A DNA stretch of 64,000 bases. It comes from Corticimicrobacter sp040137905. GTDB lineage: Bacteria > Pseudomonadota > Gammaproteobacteria > Burkholderiales > Burkholderiaceae_B. The translations under genes were made by a program, and so were the position numbers. The notes below the pieces were generated by a model. The model did not search any database and had not been told where the DNA came from. It was given only the letters and a program-made list of their open reading frames with translations. The stretch spans positions 17,758-81,757 of the forward strand of contig NZ_JBEFDG010000053.1 in assembly GCF_040137905.1 (NCBI RefSeq). The letters run 5' to 3'. Positions 1 through 8,364 of this stretch are shown here, piece by piece (positions within the stretch are counted from its first letter, which is position 1; the number at the start of each line of letters is the position of its first letter).

Positions 1-1
1 G

Positions 2-907
2 TTCGTCAGGCCGGATGCGTACCGGCAACACATTCATGACCATGGCCGGGATCTCGGCGCTGGCATCGCCCATGCGCCCCATCCAGGGTACGCCGACCAC
101 GGTCTCGGCCGCAGCCGCATGGCGGCACAGATAGGCTGCCGTCAGGCCGGTCAGCACATCGGGCCAGGCCACATCGATGCGATCGGCCAGGGCATGCACG
201 GCACGCTCGCAGGCGTGCGGCAAGGCCGCCGACACATGGCGAAAGGTGTGCCCGCTGACGGGCAGGCCTTCACCCAGGCTGGCCACCAGGCCCGGCTCGG
301 CAAACGCCTCCAGCCACCAGGCGCGATCACGCTCACGGCGCTCGCCGGCACGATAATCGGCATCGGCCAGCAGGACGGTGGCGCAGGATGGCAGCGCGGT
401 CGGTGCCGCCCCCTGCCCGGCACTCAGCCAGCGGTACCATTGGGCGACCTTGGCTTCGAGCAGCGCCATGCCATAGCCATCGATGGCGACATGGTGCACA
501 CGCAGGTACCAGACATGGCGCAGCGCCCCCAGCACAAACAGTTGCTGGCAGGCCATGGCCCGGGCCGACGGGTCCAGCGGCATCGCCATGTCCTCGTGCA
601 TCCGCTGCTGCGCCACGGCCAGCGGGTCAGCCTCCCCGCTCAGATCGATCACTTGCAGCAACGGCCGGAAGGCCGGCTCCGGCACCTGTACCGGGCCGTC
701 ATCCGGCGTCTCCTGTACGCGCATGGCCAATGCATCGGCCTGCAGGGCCACCGTATCGGCGGCCTGCCTGAACAGGTCGATATCCAGCGCACCATCCAGC
801 ACGAGATACTGGCCGGTATTGAAGATCGGATTGGACGGGTCCAGGCGTTGTGCGTACCAGAGCCCGGTCTGCGCCTCGGTCAGCGGTGCTGCAGTGTTTT
901 CGATCAT
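2..907 (-). CDS. Non-ribosomal peptide synthetase, N-terminal condensation domain (partial, runs off left edge)
   Basis: The minus-strand frame is open from the ATG at 907 to the window edge, giving about 302 residues without a stop. The N-terminus (MIENTAAPLTEAQTGLWYAQ) is the usual start of a condensation (C) domain. The catalytic HHxxxDG motif is present as HHVAIDGYG at about residues 138-146, and a late C-domain motif (MNVLPVRI) lies near the edge. By analogy with EntF, VibF and DhbF, the domain would join the aryl group on the upstream carrier protein to an amino acid. The ATG overlaps the stop of the carrier-protein gene (ATGA), so the two are probably translationally coupled. Adenylation, carrier and thioesterase domains, and hence the amino acid used, lie outside the window. 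Confidence 0.9.
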   Translation of the reverse strand, partial: MIENTAAPLTEAQTGLWYAQRLDPSNPIFNTGQYLVLDGALDIDLFRQAADTVALQADALAMRVQETPDDGPVQVPEPAFRPLLQVIDLSGEADPLAVAQQRMHEDMAMPLDPSARAMACQQLFVLGALRHVWYLRVHHVAIDGYGMALLEAKVAQWYRWLSAGQGAAPTALPSCATVLLADADYRAGERRERDRAWWLEAFAEPGLVASLGEGLPVSGHTFRHVSAALPHACERAVHALADRIDVAWPDVLTGLTAAYLCRHAAAAETVVGVPWMGRMGDASAEIPAMVMNVLPVRIRPDE

Positions 908-1140
908 GACTGACGCCGGCTCCGCACCAGTTCCCACCAGTGTCCCAGTTCCGGACGTGCTGCACACTCTGCAAATTCGAGTTGTGCGCCCGCCTGACGC
1001 CAGCGCGTAATCAGCGTCATGGCACGCACCGAGTCGAGCCCGAAGTCGATCAGGTTGTCATCGTCGGCCAGCGCCGATGGGTCTTCATGCAAGGCACGGG
1101 CCAGATCGGCACGCATGCTCTCCAGCGTCAGTTCAGCCAC
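904..1140 (-). CDS. Free-standing aryl carrier protein (ArCP) for siderophore synthesis
   Basis: This 78-residue protein is a single phosphopantetheine-binding domain; the attachment serine is in FGLDSVRAM. It would carry the arylate activated by the ligase just upstream and present it to the NRPS condensation domain just downstream. The chosen start is GTG at 1140, which overlaps the ligase stop and has a good AGGAG ribosome-binding site about 7 nt upstream inside the ligase gene. A longer upstream reading has no such support. In EntB, VibB and DhbB the equivalent domain is fused to an isochorismatase. Here there is no isochorismatase portion, so that step must be encoded elsewhere or be absent. 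Confidence 0.85.
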   Translation of the reverse strand: MAELTLESMRADLARALHEDPSALADDDNLIDFGLDSVRAMTLITRWRQAGAQLEFAECAARPELGHWWELVRSRRQS

Positions 1141-2776
1141 CCTGTTTCTCCTGTTCCTGCTCTGCCAGCATGGCACGCAACGACGCGCGCAATTCCTTGC
1201 GGCTGATCTTGCCTGCCGCCGTGGCTGCGAACTTGTCGACAAAGACGATCTGGTCGGGTACCTTGAAGGCCGCCAGCCCGCGCTCGCGTATCCAGCGCTT
1301 GAGATCGACCGCGCGCGGCTTTTCACCACGGGCAATGATGAAGGCACAACTGCGCTCGCCCAGGTATTCATCAGGCATCGACACTACGGCAGCATCGAAC
1401 ACGCCAGGATGTGCCAGCAGGTGATCCTCGACCTCCTCGGCAGAAATCTTTTCCCCGCCGCGGTTGATATGGTCGCCGGCCCGCCCCTGTACCACCAGAT
1501 AGCCGCGCTCGGTCAGGCGCACGATATCGCCGGTCCGGTAAAAGCCTTCCTCGGTGAACGAACGGGCATTGGCCGTTGGATTGTTGTGATAGCCACGAAT
1601 CGTATAGGGCCCGCGCGTCAGCAGATTGCCCGGCTCACCCACAGGCACATCGCGGTCCTGGTCGTCCACCAGCCGGATTTCATCATCGGGACTGATCGGC
1701 CGGCCCTGCGTGCCGATCATGGTTTCGTCATCGTCATCCAGCCGGGTATAGTTGACCAGCCCTTCGGCCATGCCAAACACCTGCTGCAACTGCACGCCCA
1801 GCAGCGGGCGTACGCGCCGGGCCACTTCCGGAATCAGCTTGGCTCCCCCGACCTGCATGACCTTGAGGCTCGACAGGTCATGCTTCGTCTGTTCGGCCGC
1901 ATCCAACCAGACCAGCAGCAAGGGCGGTACCAGACTGACCATGTCGGCACGCTCACGCTCAATCAGCGGGAAGGCGACTTCGGGGCTGGGTGAAGGACAC
2001 AGCACGATGCGCGACCCGGCATACAACGCCCCCAGCACGCCCGGCGAACTCATGGGATAGTTGTGTGCCATCGGCAACACGACCAGGAACACGCTGTCGC
2101 CGTCCAGCCCGCAGATTTCGGCACTGGCACGCAGCGTGTAGATATAGTCGTCATGCGTACGCGGAATCAGCTTGGAGAGCCCGGTACTGCCACCCGAGAT
2201 CTGCATGAACGCCACATCGGAGGGCTGTGGCCCGGTCGCTGGTACCGAGGCGGTTTCACCGGCACGGCTGACATCGTCCAGCGCCCGGAAGGGGCCCGCC
2301 TCGCCCGCCACGAACACGTGGGCTACGGCCGGCACCCGCTGGCACAGTTCGGTCGCAAGATCACGATAATCGAAACCATCCTGGCTGTCGGCGATGACAT
2401 ACCCTACAGCTTCGGCCGAACGGGCGAAATGCTCGATCTCGGTGATCCGGTGAGCGGGCAGCGCATACACAGGCAGGATGCCGGCCCGGAACAGGCCGAA
2501 CACCACCGGGAAAAACGCCAGCACATTGGGCAGGTGGACGATCACCCGATCACCGGGCTTCAGCCCCTCAGCCAGGAACCCCGCCGCCAGCAGGTCTGCC
2601 CGGCGATCCAGCTCGGCATAGCTCCAGCGGGTCTCGCCCTCGACCAGGGCGATGCGTTCAGGATGCGCCTGGGCGCGTTCCCGCAGCATGCTGCCGAACG
2701 TTTCACCGCGCCAATAGCCTTTCTGGCGATAAAGCCGTGCCAACCCCTCTGGCCACACCTGTGAAACCGGAATCAT
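1133..2776 (-). CDS. entE: 2,3-dihydroxybenzoate-AMP ligase (EntE/DhbE family)
   Basis: This 547-residue stand-alone adenylation enzyme activates an aryl acid with ATP and loads it on the aryl carrier protein. The phosphate-binding A3 motif is at about residues 194-205 (GGSTGLSKLIPR). Also present are the YRTGDIV motif, a C-terminal GKISRK lysine motif and the family length. The substrate pocket reads HNYPMSSPG at residues 238-246, followed later by EGLVNYTRLDD. In the DhbE structure the equivalent Asn, second Ser and Val define 2,3-dihydroxybenzoate specificity, whereas salicylate enzymes differ at the Ser and Val positions. I therefore infer 2,3-DHB. The start has an AGAGGA site before ATG 2776. 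The symbol is by family; direct substrate evidence is absent. Confidence 0.88.
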   Translation of the reverse strand: MIPVSQVWPEGLARLYRQKGYWRGETFGSMLRERAQAHPERIALVEGETRWSYAELDRRADLLAAGFLAEGLKPGDRVIVHLPNVLAFFPVVFGLFRAGILPVYALPAHRITEIEHFARSAEAVGYVIADSQDGFDYRDLATELCQRVPAVAHVFVAGEAGPFRALDDVSRAGETASVPATGPQPSDVAFMQISGGSTGLSKLIPRTHDDYIYTLRASAEICGLDGDSVFLVVLPMAHNYPMSSPGVLGALYAGSRIVLCPSPSPEVAFPLIERERADMVSLVPPLLLVWLDAAEQTKHDLSSLKVMQVGGAKLIPEVARRVRPLLGVQLQQVFGMAEGLVNYTRLDDDDETMIGTQGRPISPDDEIRLVDDQDRDVPVGEPGNLLTRGPYTIRGYHNNPTANARSFTEEGFYRTGDIVRLTERGYLVVQGRAGDHINRGGEKISAEEVEDHLLAHPGVFDAAVVSMPDEYLGERSCAFIIARGEKPRAVDLKRWIRERGLAAFKVPDQIVFVDKFAATAAGKISRKELRASLRAMLAEQEQEKQGG

Positions 2777-2783
2777 CTTGTCC

Positions 2784-2817
2784 TCTTGTTCAAAAAACCT
2801 GCACTGTTCTTGTTCAA
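2784..2817. repeat. 10-bp direct repeat upstream of the DHB ligase
   Basis: TCTTGTTCAA occurs at 2784-2793 and again at 2808-2817, 24 bp apart, in the 97-bp gap between livF and the ligase start. It reads as TTGAACAAGA on the coding strand. The gap is the largest inside the downstream part of the operon and could hold a separate promoter or operator for the biosynthesis genes. The spacing is not an exact multiple of a helical turn. The function is unknown. Confidence 0.4.
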
Positions 2818-2873
2818 TTCGTACCCATCCGGATCATAGCAGCGCGCCCTGCGCCGTCTCCATCGACGCGACC

Positions 2874-3593
2874 CTAGACGCCCAGGTGCCGCTGCAGGAC
2901 ATCCTGGCGGGCGCGCAAGGTATCCGGCGTACCGTCGAACACCAGCGTGCCACCATCGATGACCGCCACACGGGTCGCCACGGCCAATGCCAGGGCGATA
3001 TCCTGCTCGGCCATGACGATGGTGACACCCGCCTGCCGCAACAGGCGTACCGAAGCTGCCACGACCTGCTCAACCGCCAGTGGTGCCAGCCCCTCGCCCG
3101 GCTCGTCGAGCACCAGCAGCGCCGGCTGTGTCAGCAGGGCACGGGCCAGGGCGAGCATTTGCCGCTCACCGCCGCTCAGGGCGCTGCACATCGACCCGCG
3201 ACGCTCCTGCAGGCGCGGAAACAGCGACAGGATACGCTCCAGCGTCCATTCGCCCCGGCGCTTGCGGCCCGACCACCATGCCGCCATGCCCAGGCTTTCA
3301 GCCACGGTCAAATCAGCAAACACCCCTCGTCCCTGCGGCACCAATGCCGCCCCCATGCGGGCAACCCGATGTGTCGCCCAGCCCTGAACATCCTGACCTG
3401 CCAGCACAATCCGGCCTTCGGACTGCGGGCCCAGGTTGAACAGCGTATGCAACAGGGTTGTCTTGCCCGCACCATTGCGCCCCAGCAACGCCAGTACCTG
3501 ACCACGAGCGACCGACAACTGAATATCATGGAGCACCCGTGCCCCGCCGTAGCCGGCCGAGCGAAGGTTCCAGCTCACCATCTGCGTTTCCAT
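2874..3593 (-). CDS. livF: ABC transporter ATP-binding protein, LivF type
   Basis: This 239-residue ATPase of the hydrophobic amino acid uptake (HAAT) family would power import through the LivH/LivM-type membrane pair. Visible motifs are Walker A (GRNGAGKTT) near residue 37, signature LSGGERQMLALARAL, Walker B LLVLDEP and the switch-histidine region, which here reads AEQD rather than containing a His. The ATG at 3593 overlaps the livG stop; a GTG at 3596 is an alternative. It is last in a tightly packed livJ-H-M-G-F order and lies directly upstream of the DHB ligase. The substrate is unknown; HAAT systems carry branched-chain amino acids, urea or aromatic acids. Confidence 0.85.
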   Translation of the reverse strand: METQMVSWNLRSAGYGGARVLHDIQLSVARGQVLALLGRNGAGKTTLLHTLFNLGPQSEGRIVLAGQDVQGWATHRVARMGAALVPQGRGVFADLTVAESLGMAAWWSGRKRRGEWTLERILSLFPRLQERRGSMCSALSGGERQMLALARALLTQPALLVLDEPGEGLAPLAVEQVVAASVRLLRQAGVTIVMAEQDIALALAVATRVAVIDGGTLVFDGTPDTLRARQDVLQRHLGV

Positions 3594-4357
3594 CACACCT
3601 CCTGCCGCGCCAGCGCACCCAGGTAGGCCTGGCGCACCGCCTCATGACTGCGGATGCGCTCGGGCGTATCCACGGCCACCAGGCGTCCGAGATTGAGGAC
3701 AGCGATCCGGTCGCACTCCCGGAACACCACGTCCATGTCGTGCGCGATCAGCACCACGGCTGCATCGGCATGCAATTGCCGCACCAGCCCAAGCAACTGG
3801 GCAGCCTCGGCGACCGTCAACCCGGCAGTCGGCTCGTCCAGCAACAACAGGCGAGGCTGCTGTGCCAGGGCGATCAGGATATCCACCATCCGTTGCGCGC
3901 CATAGGACATGTCACCGACCCGCGTCTGGCAATCGTCAGCCAGCGGGCTGGCAGCCAGCAACTGGCGCGCCTTCGCCTCTGCGACGGCCAGGGCACGCCG
4001 CCCGCCCCACCAGCGATAGCCATCGCCCTGCAAGGCCAGCAGGGCCAGCGCCAGATTGCGGCATACGCTCATGTCGGGGAATATCAGGCTTTTCTGGAAG
4101 GTTCGCACGACGCCGGACTGTGCCCGCCGCATGGGATCCCAGGAGCCGATATCCTGCGCCATGAAACGCACCTGCCCCCGGTCCGGCAGCAGGAATCCAC
4201 TCAGGATATTGAACAGCGTCGTCTTGCCGGCACCATTGGGACCGATCAATCCCAGCGTCTCTCCGGCTTTCAGTTCGAAACTGATGTCGTCGAGCGCCTG
4301 CAGGGCACCGAACAACTTGCCAACCGCATTGACCTGCAGCAAGGGAGTCGGCGTCAT
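3593..4357 (-). CDS. livG: ABC transporter ATP-binding protein, LivG type
   Basis: This 254-residue partner ATPase has Walker A GPNGAGKTT near residue 42, a signature region reading MSYGAQRMVDILIAL, Walker B LLLLDEPTAGL and the switch histidine in LIAHDMD. The central FQKSLIFPDMSV stretch is typical of LivG. The signature is MSYGAQ where LSxGxQ is usual for LivG. The start at ATG 4357 overlaps the livM stop (ATGA) and has an AGGAGA site. A much longer open frame continues upstream but is only the shadow of livM. Confidence 0.86.
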   Translation of the reverse strand: MTPTPLLQVNAVGKLFGALQALDDISFELKAGETLGLIGPNGAGKTTLFNILSGFLLPDRGQVRFMAQDIGSWDPMRRAQSGVVRTFQKSLIFPDMSVCRNLALALLALQGDGYRWWGGRRALAVAEAKARQLLAASPLADDCQTRVGDMSYGAQRMVDILIALAQQPRLLLLDEPTAGLTVAEAAQLLGLVRQLHADAAVVLIAHDMDVVFRECDRIAVLNLGRLVAVDTPERIRSHEAVRQAYLGALARQEV

Positions 4358-5310
4358 GCCTGTCTCCTGCTGCGCACACTCTGAGCCAGCCGTGCCACCC
4401 CATGCGGCAGGAAAATCACGGTCAGCACGAAAATCAGCCCGACGATCAGTTGCCAGCGCTCGGTGTAGGAACTGATATACGTCTGGATCACCAGATAGAT
4501 CATGGCGCCGATAAAACCACCATGCAGGGTCCCAACCCCGCCGATCACCAGCATCACCATCAGGGTGGCGGACATGCTCCAGTGCACGGCATTTGGCCCG
4601 ATGTACTGATTGACGAAAGGATAGAGCGCCCCCGCCGCGCCGGCCAAGGCTCCTGCCAGCAGGAATACCCGAATCTGGATGCGCCGCGCATCGAACCCCA
4701 ACGCCCGCATCCGCTCGGGCTGATCGCGCCAGGCCGCCAGTGCCTGCCCCAGGGGTGCCCGTGCAAAGGAACGTGCCAGCGCCAGCGCCGCCAGTGCCAG
4801 CACGGCCGCCACGACATACAGCGACAGGGGCGTATCCAGCGTCCAGTCGCCCAGGCTCAAACGCGGAAAGCCGCGCAGCCCGTCGGCACCGCCGGTGACA
4901 GCCCGCCAGCGGAAGACGACCTCCCAGACCATCTGTCCAAAAATCAAGGTCAGCACCAGGAAAAACAATCCGCCGGTGCGTCGGGCCGCCCAGCCCATCA
5001 GGCCGGACAGCAATGCCCCGGCCACCACGCCGGCCGTCAGCACCAGGGGCAGGCTGCCACCCACCTGAGCCGACAGCAAGGCTGCCGCATAGCCCGCCGC
5101 GCCAAATACGGCACCATGCCCCAACGAAGCCATGCCCCCCAGCCCGACCAGCAAGTCCAGCCCCAGCACGGCTACGCCCACCAGCAACACTTCGGCAGCA
5201 AAGCGCAGGCCGAAGCTGCCCAGCAACCACGGCAGTGCAGCCAGTCCCAGGCACAGCAAGCCCCAGCCCAGCCAGGCCGGCCGCCCCTGCGGAAAAAGCA
5301 GCGACCTCAT
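4354..5310 (-). CDS. livM: ABC transporter permease, LivM type
   Basis: A 318-residue, strongly hydrophobic protein with roughly nine membrane segments and the LivM signature stretch LVGLGGMASLGHGAVFGAAGY near residues 60-80. A second recognisable block is MVMLVIGGVGTLHGGFIGA. It would form one half of the inner-membrane channel with the LivH-type protein. The start at 5310 overlaps the stop of the preceding permease gene (ATGA), so the order and coupling are those of a standard liv operon. Confidence 0.86.
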   Translation of the reverse strand: MRSLLFPQGRPAWLGWGLLCLGLAALPWLLGSFGLRFAAEVLLVGVAVLGLDLLVGLGGMASLGHGAVFGAAGYAAALLSAQVGGSLPLVLTAGVVAGALLSGLMGWAARRTGGLFFLVLTLIFGQMVWEVVFRWRAVTGGADGLRGFPRLSLGDWTLDTPLSLYVVAAVLALAALALARSFARAPLGQALAAWRDQPERMRALGFDARRIQIRVFLLAGALAGAAGALYPFVNQYIGPNAVHWSMSATLMVMLVIGGVGTLHGGFIGAMIYLVIQTYISSYTERWQLIVGLIFVLTVIFLPHGVARLAQSVRSRRQA

Positions 5311-6176
5311 ACCGTCCGCACCTCGCGCGTCATCAGCCCCTGCGGACGCCACAGCAACAAGGCCGCCATCACGCCCAGCGATGCGAAGCTGGCGAATTCG
5401 GGCCACCAGACGCGGCTGAACGTAGTCACGAACCCGAGCACCAGAGCACTCAGCACCGTCCCGGAAAAATTGCCCAGCCCACCGACCACCACGACCATCA
5501 GGGCCTGCAGCAGAGTCTCCTCATCCAGTCCGGGATAGGCTGACTGCATGCCGACCCCCAGCGCGCCGCCCAACCCACCCAGGCCGGCCGCCAATGCCAT
5601 CGCAAAGGCAAAAACCCGGCGGGTATCGATGCACAGTGTTTCGACGATGCCGCGATCGGCCACGCAGGCTCGCACGACCGTACCCCACAGGGTGCGCTCG
5701 ACCAGCCACCACAACAGGCCTGCCAGCGCCACGCCCAGGACGATCAGCACCAGCCGATACAGCGGAAACGGCATGCCCAGCACGAAGGCGACGCCGCGCA
5801 GCCAGTCCGGCAGCGCCGGCGACAGGGTATCGGCCCCGAAGCCCCAGCGCATCAAATCGGCAAAGATGATCGACAGGCCGTAGGTCAGCAGCACCTGCAT
5901 CAGGTGGGTCCGGCCATAGAACCGGCCAAAGGGATAGCGGTCCAGCAACCAGCCCGCCACGCCAGCCGCCACGAAGGCGGCAGGCAGCGACAGCCACCAG
6001 GGCCAGCCGGCCGCCAGCCAGTAGATGCCCACATAGCCCCCCAGCAGGTAGAAGGCACCATGCGTCAGGTTGACGAAATTCATCAGGCTGAGGACCAGGG
6101 ACAGCCCCAGCCCTGTCAGCAGCAGCAGGACGGAAAAAGACAGCGCATTGAGGATCTGGACCAGGTAATAGGCCAT
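5307..6176 (-). CDS. livH: ABC transporter permease, LivH type
   Basis: A 289-residue integral membrane protein with about eight hydrophobic segments. The N-terminal block LSLVLSLMNFVNLTHGAFY is the LivH hallmark (normally GLNLIFGVMRVINFAHGEFY), and VVVVGGLGNFSGTVLSALVLG is the second family block. ATG 6176 was chosen because the protein then starts at the first membrane helix and the gap to the upstream binding-protein gene is only 4 bp. A longer reading to 6269 adds residues that are the shadow of that gene. Confidence 0.86.
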   Translation of the reverse strand: MAYYLVQILNALSFSVLLLLTGLGLSLVLSLMNFVNLTHGAFYLLGGYVGIYWLAAGWPWWLSLPAAFVAAGVAGWLLDRYPFGRFYGRTHLMQVLLTYGLSIIFADLMRWGFGADTLSPALPDWLRGVAFVLGMPFPLYRLVLIVLGVALAGLLWWLVERTLWGTVVRACVADRGIVETLCIDTRRVFAFAMALAAGLGGLGGALGVGMQSAYPGLDEETLLQALMVVVVGGLGNFSGTVLSALVLGFVTTFSRVWWPEFASFASLGVMAALLLWRPQGLMTREVRTV

Positions 6177-6180
6177 CGGA

Positions 6181-7398
6181 TCATGCGCCCGGACCCGGAT
6201 CCCGCACGCCTTCGTAGGTATGCACAACGGTGTTGAACGGCTTGCCATCCTCGCCCGGACGGACTTCATTCACATAGATATCCATGATGGCCTGGTTGTT
6301 GCGCGGATCGAAACGCAAAGATCCGAAGGCAGTATCCACCGGAGCATCCAGCAGGCGAGCCTTGAAGGCGGCCGTATCCGACAGATTGCCCGACACGGCC
6401 TCAAGGCCGGCCCGGATCACCTGTCCGGTCACATAGCCGGAGGTACTGGCCTCGCCCGGATAGCGGCCACGCAACTGGCGATAGGCCTCTACGAACCCCG
6501 CCGCGGCGGGCGCAGAAGGCGTCTGGTGGAAGGTAGAGACACCGCCCAGCCCGGCATCACCGGCAGCCGGCAGCACGTCTTCCTGGTCGAACAGGGCACC
6601 CGGCCCGAGCACGCGCACCTTGTCCTGCAGCCGGAAGTCACGCATCTGCTGCAGAAAGCGTACGGCATCCGAACCGGCAAAGAAGGCATAGACAAAATCG
6701 GGTTGCTGGGCGGCGATATTCATGACCAGCGGCGCGAAGTCGGCCGTGCCCAGCGGTGTCCAGAACTGCTTCTGGATTTGACCGCCATGCGTCTGGTAGG
6801 TCTGGATGAAGTCACCGATGTATTCCCGGCCTGCCGCGTAGTCGGACGCCAGCGTCATGCCACCGCTTTGCGCAACCTGGTCATAGGCCCAGCGGGCACC
6901 GGTATGGCCCAGCATCCAGCTGGTCTTGGTCGGACGGAAGATCAGCGGGCTAGCTGCCTCGCGCGCCAGCGCATTGGCCGAGGCATTCGACATGAAGGCC
7001 GGCACGCCGGCGTCGGTCACGATATCCCGGATGGCCAGCGCCACCGCCGCGCTGATCACCCCGCAGATGATATCGACACGATCCTGTTCGATCAGCTTGC
7101 GGGCCTTGCGCACGCCCTCATCGGGCTTGCCGTGGTCATCCTCGACCAGCAGCTCGACCGGCCGACCGGCCATCTGGCCACCCGACTCGGCAATCAGAAG
7201 CTGCAGACCGGCGCGCATGCTCTCGCCCAGCGACGCAAACGGCCCGGACAACGAGGTGATCAGGCCGATGCGCACCGGCTGCGCCGCGCCCTGCGCACGC
7301 ACCCAGGTCGGCAATGCCAGCCCGGCGGCACAACCACCCAGGCCGGCGGCCAGCAGACGCCGGCGCGTCGTCATCATTTTGGGAGCCATTTTTTGCAT
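6181..7398 (-). CDS. ABC transporter substrate-binding protein, HAAT/LivJ family
   Basis: A 405-residue periplasmic protein of the Peripla_BP_6 type. The N-terminus has TTRRRLLAAGLGG followed by a hydrophobic stretch and an AxA-like site, so export may be by the Tat route. The mature start PVRIGLITSLSGPFASLGES is the classic opening of the LivJ family. It would bind the ligand for the LivHMGF transporter encoded next. The start is uncertain: ATGs at 7398, 7389 and 7374-7377 are all possible and none has a clear ribosome-binding site. Family resemblance is closer to aromatic- or amide-binding members than to a proven leucine binder only by impression; I do not assign a ligand. Confidence 0.82.
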   Translation of the reverse strand: MQKMAPKMMTTRRRLLAAGLGGCAAGLALPTWVRAQGAAQPVRIGLITSLSGPFASLGESMRAGLQLLIAESGGQMAGRPVELLVEDDHGKPDEGVRKARKLIEQDRVDIICGVISAAVALAIRDIVTDAGVPAFMSNASANALAREAASPLIFRPTKTSWMLGHTGARWAYDQVAQSGGMTLASDYAAGREYIGDFIQTYQTHGGQIQKQFWTPLGTADFAPLVMNIAAQQPDFVYAFFAGSDAVRFLQQMRDFRLQDKVRVLGPGALFDQEDVLPAAGDAGLGGVSTFHQTPSAPAAAGFVEAYRQLRGRYPGEASTSGYVTGQVIRAGLEAVSGNLSDTAAFKARLLDAPVDTAFGSLRFDPRNNQAIMDIYVNEVRPGEDGKPFNTVVHTYEGVRDPGPGA

Positions 7399-7424
7399 CA
7401 GAGGATAAATACCGTGAGATTCTT

Positions 7425-7489
7425 GATGAGAAGCAAACTCATCTATTTTAAACAATTCGTGCCATCAGGCTCTTCACGGAATCTTCACG
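7425..7489. promoter_or_regulatory. Candidate operator region upstream of the LIV-type operon
   Basis: Between the esterase stop (7501) and the binding-protein start (7398) lie two structured elements in an AT-richer stretch. One is a perfect inverted repeat with arms GATGAG (7425-7430) and CTCATC (7438-7443). The other is an 8-bp direct repeat TCTTCACG at 7471-7478 and 7482-7489, offset by 11 bp, about one helical turn. This layout suggests the transporter genes have their own regulated promoter. I could not pick a convincing -35/-10 pair. Confidence 0.35.
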
Positions 7490-7500
7490 ACAAAATCAGC

Positions 7501-8364
7501 CTACCAATCCTGCATGCAGTCCAGCGCATAGGGGACCGAGGCATGCAGCATGGCACGATGGTCACACTCTGGGAAACCACGAAAATCGACCGCCAGCCCA
7601 GGCACTCTGGCCAGCACCTGTCCCATGTCACGAATGATCGGCAACGTCGGGATGCCCTGCGGGCGGGCCTGCATCTGTCCAGCCACGAATTCGGCGGGCT
7701 TCGGGCGCCATTGTTCCTGTCCGCCGGCTGCCAGATAAAGCCGGTGCGGTTGCCTCTCCCAGCCTTCCGGCAGCGCTGCCCCGCCGCCGGGAGTCAGGCA
7801 GCGGGTCGCAAACGCATCGGCACGCGACAGAATGTACTGCTCATTCCACCATACCGACGGGCTGACGGCGATATGCCGATCAAAGGCGGCAGGCCGATCA
7901 AACAGCGCATGCAGCGTGAACAGCCCGCCATAGGAATGACCGTACAGCCCCTGCCGATGTGCGTGCACGCTGAAGTGCCGGGCAAGACGCGGCCGCACCG
8001 TACCCTGCACCCAGTCGAGGAACAGGTCGGCACCACCGGCACGCCGCTCGGGAATACGTGGATCGAAGTTGGCCCGGTCAGACCACAGCGCCGGCGTGTA
8101 ATCGTAGGCGCGTGCCACGCGCGGGTCGGTCAGCACCATCTGGTAACCCAGTCCCACCACCAGCACATCGGGCACGGCAACCTGGTCGGCCAGGATATCG
8201 AACACCGCATTGCCATCCAGCATGAACAGCACCGGGTAGCCTTCGGGAGGAGGCGGCGCATGCGGCACCCCTATCCTGACTTCCCAGGCATGGATGCCAT
8301 CCGCAGCCTGCTCATGCCACACCTGCACGTCGCGAAAAGGCGTTCGTGCCTGTGTCTCACTCAT
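7501..8364 (-). CDS. Siderophore esterase, IroE/BesA-type alpha/beta hydrolase
   Basis: A 287-residue serine hydrolase of the esterase-D/enterochelin-esterase type. The nucleophile motif is GHSYGG with Ser144, the PSVWW block follows near residues 169-173, and a late histidine (CDHRAM, His269) fits the catalytic His. There is no signal peptide, so it should act in the cytoplasm. Family members hydrolyse ester bonds of catechol siderophores such as enterobactin or bacillibactin to release iron. Its start overlaps the stop of the upstream siderophore-binding gene by 8 bp, so the two are co-transcribed. Alternative reading: a general carboxylesterase, but the neighbours argue for a siderophore role. 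Confidence 0.82.
   Translation of the reverse strand: MSETQARTPFRDVQVWHEQAADGIHAWEVRIGVPHAPPPPEGYPVLFMLDGNAVFDILADQVAVPDVLVVGLGYQMVLTDPRVARAYDYTPALWSDRANFDPRIPERRAGGADLFLDWVQGTVRPRLARHFSVHAHRQGLYGHSYGGLFTLHALFDRPAAFDRHIAVSPSVWWNEQYILSRADAFATRCLTPGGGAALPEGWERQPHRLYLAAGGQEQWRPKPAEFVAGQMQARPQGIPTLPIIRDMGQVLARVPGLAVDFRGFPECDHRAMLHASVPYALDCMQDW

Noticed and set aside
4358..5254. Long upstream extension of livG
   Set aside because: The extension overlaps the whole of livM in another frame, and the ATG at 4357 has a good ribosome-binding site and the family N-terminus.
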